From NCBI RefSeq assembly GCF_032854445.1, contig NC_088301.1, positions 40,597,187-40,661,186 on the forward strand: a stretch of DNA of 64,000 nucleotides, given 5' to 3'. A program made the translations under genes and the position numbers. Source of the stretch: Liolophura sinensis (lineage: Eukaryota; Mollusca; Polyplacophora; Chitonida; Chitonidae). The notes under the pieces are model-generated. The model worked only from the letters and a program-made list of their open reading frames with translations. It ran no database searches and was not told the DNA's origin. This document shows positions 48,301 through 59,063 of the stretch, piece by piece. Numbering within the stretch: position 1 is the first letter of the stretch; each line of letters opens with the position of its first letter.

Positions 48301-51300
48301 TGATGTATAGTCGTTGGAGAAGAGCTTGTCCACTTCGTCTGAAAGATTGAAACTTACAAGTGGAAATGTCTAAATCGCTATCCTCAGCTAATTCATCACT
48401 GTCAACGTCACTTCCGTATTCTGACAAACGCTTCGTTCCTATTTTTGTTTTTCCCTTTGTGATGACGATATCGTTTCCGAACTTTTCCTAAAACATGAGA
48501 AAATTATATTTCTTACTTAAATCAAAAATTTCATTGGGTTTCAGAATATTTTATTCATTTTATGATTTTGCCAACTATTAGACTATCGTCTCTGCTCTGG
48601 TTTTACTCACCATGCTGTAGTTTTTTGTAAGACATAATTTGTTTATATCTGTCATCCCTTTTACGGGTCGATTCTTTTAAATTCGTTAAAATCTTTCTTT
48701 TTACCATTTTGAAAAAAATATGTTGAATGATATATGGGCTGCAAAAATTAATGTCTGATATTCGTACATGCAGAATGTAAAACTGCACAGATTAAATATG
48801 TTATTTTTTAATTGCCGAATCTTTGGATTACAGTGAATATTTGCTGTGACCCCTCACCTTTAATAATCTGGCAATCTGTTGCTTTGACAAGTTTGGATCT
48901 ATTCCAAGCTTTCGCAGGTCATCTGATGTCAATTTATCCAAGTCTATTTTCTTTTTTCCTTGCTTCAGTCTGACCTGTCCGTCCGCTGTTGTTTCAAAGT
49001 AATCGCCCTTTGAACTATCGGATCCCCCGGATCCAGCTGTCGACAAAATGCAAGTGATGGGTGAAAATATGAAATATGTTCCGAATAAGCCATTTAACAA
49101 AACTCCTTATATTAGAACTTGTAATACTTCAAACACCATTTGTTTCCGTGTCTGGTAACCATGAGCTGCATGTTATACAGCTCATGTTATAATGTTATGT
49201 TATACATTAAATGGGCTTCCTCTCCGGCCGTAGGTGGGGAGGTTTTTCCAGCAACCTGCGGATGGTCGTGGGTTTTCCCCGGGCTGTGCCCTGTTTCCAC
49301 CCACCATAATGCTGGCCGCCGTCGTATAAGTGAAATATTCTTGAGTACGGCGTAAAACACCAATCAAATAATTAAATAAATAAGTAAATAAATAACATTA
49401 AATGTTATACATTAAATGCCTTAAATAGTTCTTACGCCGCTTTGATTTCTTTTTTCTGCCGATGACGTTTCCTTCAGCATCTGGTAACAGACAAAGGAAG
49501 AAAGGAAGGTGAAAGTTAGGCTTTTGGACAGTGTTGGTTTTTATTATTGTTTTTGTTTTGTTTTTTTGTTTTTTTTTTTTCTTTCTTCTTATTTCCATGT
49601 TTGATATGTTTTTTGGACAAATGTTTTATCCAGCGTTCAACGAAAAGGGAATTCTATTCCAGTTTGAACTCGCTTATGAAAGACACCATAATATAAATAT
49701 TACTTTATTTACTGTTTTCCGTGATAGTCACCGAACTTTACCTTTACAATGATAAAGGTAGATAAGGCCTCATTTATCAATGGCTGGTGTGGTGAATTGA
49801 AGAAAAGAGCATATTACACTCCTCTCGAGAATGGCATGTACCACTGTAATGCATAAACTTGTAAATGTAATGTTGGTATTGAATTGCATGAGATAATTGA
49901 GCTTAAACTTTTTCCTCACCATATTCATCTTCATACTCGGACTCGTCATCTCCCGCCTGTAGACAGAAAAGAATGTCCATATACATGATAATGTTACAAA
50001 ACAATGAGAGCAGTGACAACATAGCTAGTTTCCATTACATTACGTTCAAAATGGTTTGCCAGTGTTGATTAAGTACAGAGATAACAGCTGCATCAGAGAC
50101 GCGCAGCACTTGCAGAACACTGTTACAACTGCTGTTTGGACTTTGCATAAGAGAGTATACAGTGCCTCTTATCCCTCGTCCAAAGGAACGTACATCATGA
50201 ATGACAAACATGCCACTAGCACTACAGCTGTGTTTAAGATTTAATAGCCATCTGTTGTTGTTGGCGTTGTTGTAAGTAACTTTGATTTTGTTGATATACC
50301 CCTGAGTAAAAGAACTCCGTAATGAGCAGCAATAAATACTGGAGCAGTATGCTTTAAATAATGTTTTTTACAGGAACTGAACAGTGCCTAAATAACGTTC
50401 GCCCGAACACAAAGTTTTCTCCCCTGTTCCTCTATGTTATCGACATCTGTACAAAATCTGTTAATTACATGACCTAGGTAAACATATTTTTGCACATGCA
50501 ATAGTTTAGTTCCATAGAGTTGTACTGATGGCGGTAAGAAATGTTTGTACCTCTTTGGAATAACCACCATATATACGGTTTTCTTACAGTTATATAATTA
50601 TATCATGTGAGATTGAATAATCAGAACAAATATCAAATAATTGTTGAATAGATTTAGCAGATGGACACAGTAGACATAAGTCATCAGCATAAAGCAGGTG
50701 GTTAATAAAGAGACAAACTACCTTACATTACACAACTCAGAGATACATCAAGATCATGTAAGTAAACAGAAAACAATATAGGTGATAGAATTCCCCCATG
50801 CCGCACACCGTTAGAAACAGTAAAGGAACTGGATATAGATGATCCCCATTTGACCAAAAAGGACTGAATATGAAACCAAATACACAGCAGGTACACGATA
50901 CATAGAGGGATACCTGTATCAATCAGTTTCTTAAGTAGAGTCCAAAAACGGACCCTATCTAATGCCTTGCTGGCATCCATAAAACAAACAAAAACTGGAC
51001 TACCGCCATTTCTGTACAGATTAATTACTTCCTTTACAACATAGATACACTGATCTGTTGAATGTCTCTTTTTAAATCCAAATTGTAAATCGGGCCTATA
51101 TAACGACAATTCACACTGTTTCAAAATAACACCTTCAACGATTTTAGAGAAGACTGTGGCAACAGCAATAGGTCTATAATTGTCAGGACTGTTTATGTTG
51201 CCATACTTATCCTTAATTACAGGCGTTAGGGATTCCTGGGTCATTCCTTCAAGCACATGACCACATAACAACATAGCATTTATACAGGGAGAGAGATGTA

Positions 51301-54300
51301 CAAAAGAAACGGGTGGAGCATGCTGTAGGTGTTCTGTCTTCAGACTATCCACACCTGCTGATTTACAAGTTTTCCGCCAACAATGCTACAAATCTCTGTT
51401 GGGGAAACAAAACATGAACAGAAGTACGGTTTTCATTTCGAAGAGAAGAAAGCGTGTTAAGAACGCTACTTGTGTGGTTTTGCAATGAAACCCTGTTCAG
51501 GACTGTTCGAAATTTATTTTTCCAAACGTTCACAATGTCAGATTCTCTCTCAGCATCATCAGTGTCATTAGGGAGAGCAGTACGCTTGCAGTTGTTGATT
51601 TTAACTTCTGTCCAAAACTCCTCTGGAGACTTGTGGTAAAGTGCCTCAGCCATTTTATCAGCGCGAATAGTTTGTTCTGACTGACGACAGAAACGTAAAA
51701 CATATTTAAAGTTATGTGTACCTTTGTTCCTTAACCAAGTACGGTGCTTTAATGACAAGCCGTTCCAAATGTCTAGATATAGGTTTTACTTTTAACGAGT
51801 TACACATGTCCACTGTACCGCTTTCGCAAGGTGCAACCGAGTTTCAGAATTCAAGAAAATCGAAACGTCGAAAGGTGCAAATCCTATATACAAAAGTTTT
51901 GTCCTTTAACTCACTGGACTGATCGCCATATTGGGTGAATCGATATTATAAATGGTACCGAGAGAACCCGGGTTTAGCAGCCTTAATTTTGTATGCCAGC
52001 TAAACTCAACGTATATGAGATTTCTTACAAAATGATTTAAATCGAGTGCTTGTTATTATATATGTTGTATATATTTATACGGTACCTTTTTTCGTCTGAC
52101 TTTCTTGATAATATTGCCTTTGTCGTCGTATTCCTATAAAAATAAGGAAATGTATTTTTTTCCAAAATTGTCCATAATAATCAAATCCCAATAAGCAAAA
52201 CCAGGCATACTTGATTCCTATGAATGTACATAGATAAGAGCATGCCAATGTATGTATGAATGATTTATTGTATCTGCCCTGAAATGGCGTGAAAATTTCA
52301 CTTTCTGAGACATATAGAGCTCATAGAATATCACTTTTCGTGCTGATACGTCTATTTCCATACTTATTAAGATATCATACTTATTTCCAAACAATCCTTA
52401 AAACATTTATAAAATTAATTAAAATCACAGAATCAGACGAAATGGGAAAACTGGTTACATGCACAGTCTAAAGTTAAACTACCAATAGGCCGTATTTCAG
52501 CGGTAACGTGTAATCATTTGCCAGCTATCGCACTGTGGTCGATGCTCCATAAAAACCAATATTCTTCTGGTGGACTAAGTATCCTCGAGGCTTGATTTCT
52601 TTCCATTGCTCTGGTGTGGCTGTTCATTAAATACGTCATTAACACAGAATTTTGAGTAATTCTAAGTAATATCATTTTCCAGCTATCACACTGTCGTTGC
52701 TTCTTTGGATTTAATCTCTAATTATGCTGTTGCTTTTTTTATATTAGACATGTTTGAACCGTCCCAATTTACACTTCGTTTTAGAGGGATCTACTCACAA
52801 TGTCATATTCTGTGGAAGCTGATGAACCTTTTCGTCCTTTCTTCTTCTTTCTCTTTCCAGGAACGCCATCTGGAAAAGTTTCCTCCATATAGCTTCACAT
52901 TTTCAGTTTTTCAATTTTTAGTCATAGATTATACGCTTTCGATGCAAACCTACACGATGGTAACAACTTCATTGTTATCTATGTATACATACATATACAT
53001 ATTTTGGAGGGGGATTTGTTTACTAACAAAATGCTAACTATTTTTCATGTAAGAATTACATTTCTATGATATCCACCAAGTTGCTATATTCAATATTTCA
53101 TGAACATATACCTAATAGTCATTTAATTATTTTGTCGATATGCACCATAGCAAAGTGTTTCCCCCTCCATATGTTGTGTATAAACTGGTGTTAAAAAGCA
53201 TTTTTTGGTGAATAAATAAAATGAAAATTTTCCTTCCTAGGTCTACGTTTCGATGCAAAAGTACAAACACTTCAAAAAAATAAAAAATTGTGAAATACAC
53301 AACGATGAATAGAACACATAAAGATGTAAATAACCATTTTCCACTAGAATACTAGGTTGTTTTAAGAGTGCCCAGGATTACAATACAAGCTTGAGGAATC
53401 TGTGAAAGTGGATGAAACGGATAGAAACAAGGGAAAGCACGTAACACGAAAGAGGTGCTCTACAGCCAGCATAAGAGAAGAAAGAGTGTTAGTATAAAAC
53501 ACAAAAAAAATTCTCTTCTCAACTGAGTTAAAATCACACGTGCTCAGGCACATTTATTATACCTTGATTGATGAAGTCATATCGTGTCTTTTTCTTCTCA
53601 AAACATCTTCGTCGTATTTCACTAAATTGTTACATAGACAAGCTCGCTGCGTCAGACGCCTAATGGATTCTTCTCTTTAGAGAATTTTCCGTTTAAATAT
53701 TGGTGTTGCGATGAGGCCATAGCGACAATCAAAGAACAAAATGAGTACGGGAACTTAATACGCGAGAAGTTCTTCTAGGTTTCCTTTTTTAGGCGAAGCG
53801 GCATTAATTCGCAACTACTAAAGAATACTGATTAAGGATAGAAATTATTTGATTAATAAGCAAGGGATGTCTTTACATTCGGTAAGAGATTCATATATGG
53901 TGTGAATGGAAAGTCAGAATATACATGCGGTCAAGGTAAGTTCAGATGCTAAGCAGGCAAAGATTACATGCAATAAATAATCCATCGACATAATCCGTGC
54001 AAATAAAATATAATATATGAGTAGTGAATAATTATATGAAAATGCAATAATAGTAGTAAATAATAGAAAGCATGAAAAGTACTAACAGCATCAAAGCTTT
54101 AAAAATAAGCATGTTTCCACAAAAGAGACAAAACTCTAACAACAAGTTATACAACGCATTTACTTCTCATTTTTCCCGTGTCATCTATGATCTATTCAGT
54201 ATTTCAGAAAACGTATTTCTATAAGGTTAAATCATTCTTCTACGATGAAGATGGACTAGTGGGTTAATACAATGAAGCTTATATACCCTCATCGCTTTCG

Positions 54301-56260
54301 TCGTCAGCCTCGTGACCATCTTTTCCCTTCTTCTTTTTGCCCCACCTGAGAAAGTATATATGTATATATTATGATAATGTATGAAATGTGCATAACATGA
54401 TGTTATAACATAAGAACAACACTTGTCATTGTCGGTAATCATTTTGTACCCAAATGCAATTACTCGCAAATCTGCAAAGTTAATCAAAAATTGTATTTGA
54501 GGAATTTTACTAAAAAGACAATGATATCCGAAACTAGATGGATTTACGTAGATACTTAAGCTCACGGCATGTAGTTAAGGTTTTTCATCACTATCTGTAA
54601 GGTATCAGCGTGGTATATGTACGTGGTGTATGCTTGACTTACTCGTCGTGGCCAGGGCCAAGATCCCGTCCATCTGTTTTTCCACCAGGACCTTTATCTC
54701 TGCCCTGCATCTTATCATAGTTCACCATCGATTTGGAAGCCTTCTTTCGTTCCTCTTCCTCTTTAAGGCGCTTTGCTTTCTCCTTCTTCTCTTGTTTCTT
54801 TCTGCCAAATCACGTCGAGTATACAATTTTGACGTTAAAGGTTTTGGATTACAAACAAAGTTGGTGTCTAATATGACGTTACTTGTCTTTTTCAATTTAA
54901 TATGTAAGGTCATGAAAATGGTCAGTATGTCAGTTCGTTGAGATTTTGAATACATATTTATCCCTAACCTTTTTCACATATTAACATATGCCTTCACACA
55001 TTTGCTCTTGTAAATTTAGCAGTTGTCTGAGATTAATTTTGAACACCACTTGTTAACTTTTTTGACGTAAGTGCTATCACACTGTTGCTACATTCTTTTC
55101 CCGGTAGGTTTTAACATTAAAAACTCACGCCACACTCACAGCACAGTAAGACATCTGGATCAAACAATGCTGTTATACATACACTTCAGAAAAAAACACA
55201 ATGGTACATACAGAAACACCATAAAATAAGAACACACAATCCCACAACGATATGCACAACCGAGTTGTCATATATTACTTTTGTGTATATATATGTATGA
55301 ATATTTGTATTTGGTATATGAAGATATTGTTAAGGATCTGATGGCATGTCTCTTGATCGTGTTATTATGAATAGCAGTAGAAACACCGTAGGTATCCAAC
55401 TACACATATGTTAGTGTTAAATATATGTCATATTATACTAGGGGCCTCCGTGACTGAGGGGATTAGCACGCCAGGACGGTGCAGTGACCAAGGAGCCTCC
55501 TATTAATGCAGTCACTGTGAGTTCAAACTTCCTCTCCGGCCGTACGTGGGAAGGTCTGGCAGCAAACTGCGGGTGGGCGTTGGTTACCCCCGAGCTCTGC
55601 ATGGTTTCCTCTTACCAATATGCCATCGTATAAGTGAAATATTCCTGAGTACGTAAAACACCAATCAATTAAATAAAAAAAATAAATCATACTACACAAT
55701 GTATGATTAGTAATGGCACTCAGCTGTGAGAATCACAAAGACGTATTCTTTCTTTATACAAACTTTTCGTGTTTGGCCACCATCTCATCGTAGGCATCGC
55801 CGTATTTCTCCCGCCTTTTTTTCTCCCTCTCTGCCCTTCGCTTGTCTCTTGCGCTGAGGTAGCGCGCCTCCTTTCTTCCTCCGTCATGTTTTCCAGATCT
55901 ACCGCGTCTGAATCCGTTGTAGCGTCACTAAAGATGTCCGGAGAGGTATCTCCGTCAATGCCCCCTTTGCCTTTGCCCTTTTTACCCTTTCCTTTGGTTG
56001 GTTTCTCCTTTTTAACCCGTATCTTGCTCCTTTTCCGTCGGATTTTTAAGGTATACACGCTAAAATCAGGACAAGCGCAAACAAAAGATTGGCTAACAAC
56101 TAAGCTACATGGGGCACACTATACATATCTGCTCTAAAACAAGCCAAAGATTATTATGCTACTATGTTCACCACATCTACAAACTAAAATGGAACGAAAC
56201 ATCATTTTCAAGCACATACTATTCTCTTTACCTCTTAATCTGCTTCATATATATATATAT

Positions 56261-56338
<78 letters not shown>

Positions 56339-57449
56339 CCTTCAGGAGATGATACATGAAACTAACTAACTTACAACGAGGACTAGGTTGAAGACAAACA
56401 AATCTACAAAACCATACGCTATACATTTATAAAGTAAACATTTACCTTTCTGAATCCGAATCTGGAAGAAATAGAAAGCAAAAATAAAAATAAAATTACA
56501 CAATGCAATGGATGGGTATTTAATGTATTTACATTGACTTCTCACTACTTTTGATACAGGTAAATACAGGTAAGCAGAATCTATATACTATGCCTTCGAT
56601 GACAATTTTTCGGGAATGACAAATATGAATGGACCGGTTCTTACCATCTGGGCTAGAATAGGCCTCCGCTTTACCGTGGCCAATCACGCGGCCATGTTCG
56701 TCGCGAATCCTCTTCTTCCGTTGGCGGCCTTTTGGTGCCACCTTCGCTGACCTCACTGAAGTAGCTGTACTCGCTGTCACTGCCGTGTTCTCGACGCTTC
56801 TTCTTTTTCTTTCCCTTGTGAAGACCACCGCCTTCCAATCCGCTGTCTGAACTGTGGTAGGACTCACTGTCGCTGTACGTGCCGTCAGCACGCTTACGTC
56901 GACGTTTCACCTTGCGGGTGCCACCAGCGCTGACAATGCTGTAATAGCTGAATAAAAAAAATTATGGGAAATTCTTTGCATTAAAATGGCAAACAATGCA
57001 CTGAGTATCTTTATCAGTAACAAAGACAACAAAAATGTTGTTGAGCAGAAGTGAAACTAAACAGCTAAACAAAATATTCCTTTGTGGCATATTAATTCTT
57101 TCCCATTCATATAAATTTGAATTGTAAACATCACTGCTCATTCCTCTATGCGCAGGCTGGTGAGTAAATATCAGGCTTTGTCCATTATACAACTTTTTCA
57201 AACTAATTACCTGTGCGCACTGTCAGATCCGTGCTTCCTTTCCCTGCGGCGCCGTCTTCTTCTCGCAGCACCCTCTTCGTCTTTATCGCTGTGGTAAGAC
57301 TCGCTATCGCTGTAAGTACCATCAGCCTTCTTTCTGCGCCGGCGCACATGTTTAGTTCCACGGCACTAATGACACTTTTGTAACTGTATTCACTGTCGCT
57401 GTCAGCATTCCTCTTTCCTTGTTTCCTACGGGCACGTTCTACCACGGTT
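45352..57449 (-). CDS. R1: charged repeat protein with EF-hand-like C-terminal region (5' end in the gap)
   Basis: Twenty exons, 5' to 3': 57211-57449 (cut by the gap), 56645-56947, 56446-56461, 55764-56059, 54643-54801, 54287-54345, 53563-53621, 52799-52869, 52086-52133, 49920-49956, 49436-49480, 48858-49036, 48358-48487, 47934-48062, 47477-47589, 46770-46844, 46339-46424, 45963-46179, 45528-45805 and 45352-45415. The start has three 'SDSEYSY..S..GGT' repeats. The middle has short repeats of the form Y-D-x-x-G-x-x-(I/V)-x-K/R-K ('EYDDKGNIIKKVRRKK', 'DAEGNVIGRKKKSKR'). Then come 'LTSDDLRKLGIDPNLSKQQI' and a conserved C-terminal half ending 'VKVSDKLDWS'. From 53,000 down to the stop the frame is intact; upstream four small indels break it. 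Several exon lengths equal those of R2 (130, 129, 75, 86, 59). Likely intracellular; function unknown. Confidence 0.78.
45963..46179 (-). other. R1 exon with degenerate EF-hand loop
   Basis: Reads 'HLLEICNLLDIERKMDLYRL' and then 'SSDRDGNFITAESLKIELIA'. The 12-residue loop S-S-D-R-D-G-N-F-I-T-A-E has D at 3 and 5, G at 6, a hydrophobic at 8 and E at 12, as in an EF-hand, but S rather than D at position 1. The following exon could supply the paired helix ('EISFLDYLCYIPLF'). Calcium binding is unproven. Confidence 0.6.
46558..46686 (+). mobile_element. Old SINE remnant
   Basis: B-box-like 'gaggagtttgaatccaaatg' and end 'tctaagtgaaatattcttg'; the middle is heavily diverged. In an R1 intron. Confidence 0.5.
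49214..49394 (+). mobile_element. tRNA-derived SINE, 5'-truncated
   Basis: Contains 'cttcctctccggccgtaggt', 'gcggatggtcgtgggttttc', 'ccataatgctggccgccgtc' and 'agtgaaatattcttgagtac' with an 'aaataaataagtaaataaat' end. This is the best-preserved tail in the window, antisense in an R1 intron. Confidence 0.88.
50390..51935 (-). mobile_element. Decayed non-LTR retrotransposon reverse transcriptase
   Basis: Minus-strand open stretches give RT blocks in order: 'NINSPDNYRPIAVATVFSKI', 'LQFGFKKRHSTDQCIYVVKE', 'VFVCFMDASKALDRV', 'GVRHGGILSPILFSVY', then 'HLLYADDLCLL' (the catalytic Y-A-D-D at about 50,680-50,691) and a C-terminal 'YLGHVINRFCTDVDNIEEQG'. The order and the thumb region suggest a CR1/Jockey-type LINE. 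Frameshifts separate the blocks, and no endonuclease domain was recognised, so it is inactive. It sits in the R1 intron 49,957-52,085, in the same orientation as the gene. Confidence 0.88.
55441..55687 (+). mobile_element. tRNA-derived SINE, near full length
   Basis: Head 'ggggcctccgtgactgaggg' with 'gattagcacgcc' (A-box-like), 'gtgagttcaaacttcctctc' (B-box-like), 'cgagctctgcatggtttcct' and tail 'agtgaaatattcctgagtac', ending in an A-rich stretch. In an R1 intron, antisense. Confidence 0.85.
56247..56337. repeat. (AT)n microsatellite
   Basis: About 45 AT units with one interruption ('ag' near 56,261), in an R1 intron close upstream of the exon 55764-56059. Confidence 0.95.
56645..57449 (-). 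other. R1 repeat exons with two indels next to the gap
   Basis: Exon 57211-57449 loses a base near 57,360 (in 'SAGGTK'), and exon 56645-56947 gains one near 56,726 (in 'GGTKRRQRKK'). In each case the repeat motif continues in another frame. The second exon's corrected length fits its phases exactly. Confidence 0.75.
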
Positions 57450-57649
57450 NNNNNNNNNNNNNNNNNNNNNNNNNNNNNNNNNNNNNNNNNNNNNNNNNNN
57501 NNNNNNNNNNNNNNNNNNNNNNNNNNNNNNNNNNNNNNNNNNNNNNNNNNNNNNNNNNNNNNNNNNNNNNNNNNNNNNNNNNNNNNNNNNNNNNNNNNNN
57601 NNNNNNNNNNNNNNNNNNNNNNNNNNNNNNNNNNNNNNNNNNNNNNNNN
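57450..57649. other. Assembly gap, 200 N
   Basis: Exactly 200 N, a length that often marks a gap of unknown size. It cuts the first visible R1 exon on its left and precedes orphan SOD exons on its right, so it probably hides exons of both genes. Confidence 0.98.
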
Positions 57650-57958
57650 TCATGTTGAAACCTGCCTATAAAAATGTAGCCTTTGTGGAACAAAACAAAA
57701 AATAATAATAAAATAAATTGAATCTGTTAAAGCCAAAAGCTTAGCCTTTCTACGTTATTAGCGTGTTGCCATTTCTTGTATAGCCTGCTGTCCCCCTAAA
57801 ACAAAGGCCTCTAAAATGAAACCGGTTCCGCAGCACATGGTGTGGCATTTTTGTAAAATGACGAAATTTGGTCTTATGTTTAAACATGATTTTAAAAGTA
57901 TTTTATCATTTATGAGTTGAAACTATTACACAGGCATGATTTAATTTAACTTTTCCAG
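57650..57958. other. Sequence between the gap and the SOD exon
   Basis: No exon recognised on either strand; AT-rich, ending in a polypyrimidine-AG acceptor for the SOD exon. It is presumably an intron of the SOD-like gene. Confidence 0.5.
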
Positions 57959-58491
57959 GCATGTGGGCGACTGGGGAAGCGCACCTTGTGACGAGAACGG
58001 AGCTATTAGGGCGGAGTTTAAAGACATAGAAACTTCTTTATTGGGATATTACAGTGTTCTGGGCCGGTCCATCGTGGTAAGCAAGCTTCGTTCTTGATCT
58101 GCATTGAATATATTCATCAGTGCACCATTTATGTATGAGCACCGCCGTGTACAATATGCTGTATAAAATTCATGCACATTGAAGACAGCATGTTAATCAT
58201 TACGTTACTGAATGTTTATTAACACACATTAATTATTAATAATAATAATCTTCTATTATGTTATATCTGCATGTAAATACATGCACTTTTCTTGGGAAAA
58301 TAAAAATCTAAATAGACACTTAATGGATTTCACGTAGAGCATATAAAGCAGACGAATAAATCTTCGTTCTTTTCCTCTATATATTTTTTCAGGTTCATGA
58401 ACGCACCGTTCCAAACTCCAATGAGGCGCAGAACAAGTGGACTTACGAAGACCATAAACGACTGGCTTGTTGTGTCATACATGCTTTTTAG
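57959..58491 (+). CDS. Cu/Zn superoxide-dismutase-domain protein, last two exons only
   Basis: Cu/Zn SOD converts superoxide to hydrogen peroxide and oxygen. Exon 57959-58076 (phase 2 at its start) reads 'HVGDWGSAPCDENGAIRAEF' and ends 'VLGRSIVV'; exon 58393-58491 continues 'HERTVPNSNE' and ends 'HKRLACCVIHAF' plus TAG. Present are the HVGD His and Asp (zinc ligands in known SODs), the His of 'VVHE' (a copper ligand), the Arg near the end and the disulphide Cys in 'RLAC'. The loop before 'LGR' is 'GYYSV' where typical enzymes have a G-D-H-C type turn, and the electrostatic loop is divergent, so activity is uncertain. Upstream exons are not found between the gap and 57,958. Confidence 0.85.
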
Positions 58492-58790
58492 TAAAATCCC
58501 CATGATGCAACAGTCTTTAGTTCTTATTTGCTGACAGATACACCATCCGAAGGATTTTCCGCGTATTGAAAATTAAGATAGAGGTTCTTTAATTTTTTAT
58601 TCTTTTTTTTTTTCTTTTTTTTTTTAGCCCCGCAGTATTGTTTTCTTAGAAATGCACTCAACATTTAATTTAGTTTAATTAAATCACTAAGCCAATAAGT
58701 TTTTGTACAATGTCTGTTCCATTCAAGAGGGAAAAAACGAATGTGTACCTCTATAATAATTCCATTACACATTATATACTGTACAAGATA

Positions 58791-58796
58791 AATAAA
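58791..58796 (+). terminator. Poly(A) signal of the SOD-like gene
   Basis: AATAAA about 300 bases after the SOD stop codon, in AT-rich DNA and before the next gene on the same strand. It is the only canonical signal in the interval that I noticed. Confidence 0.55.
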
Positions 58797-59063
58797 ATGC
58801 AATGTATTTATTAATTGTCGGAAGTTTTCTTCTTATTATTATAATTATTATTATCATTATTGTTTCATTATACATTTCCTGACATAAATTATATGTGGTG
58901 ACAATACTGCAGCGACACAAATCTATAAATAGTTTTGACTAAATGCAAGTATGCGCTACAGTAAGTGCAGCAGATAGTGAGGGATTTCCCTCATGAACCT
59001 CGTTCGGGGACTCCCCCGTTGACAGGAAGTGACGTCATTCGTATGGCCTTCACATGGAGAAAT
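58797..59063 (+). promoter_or_regulatory. Presumed promoter and 5' UTR of SENP8
   Basis: Only about 270 bases separate the SOD poly(A) signal from the SENP8 ATG, so the promoter must be here or overlap the SOD 3' end. The GC content rises near 59,000-59,060 ('gggactcccccgttgacagg'). No TATA box was recognised near a start site. Confidence 0.35.

Noticed and set aside
53563-54345. Mutually exclusive alternative exons (two 59-nt exons with apparently equal phases)
   Set aside because: Adding one base to the A5 run at about 53,591 makes the second exon read 'VKYDEDVLRRK' then 'TRYDFINQ' in series with the first, which fits the repeated motif better.
56235-56426. Open frames reading (YI)n on both strands
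   Set aside because: Simple translation of the (AT)n microsatellite.
57419-57693. Open frames running through the N gap
   Set aside because: Artefacts of untranslated N bases.
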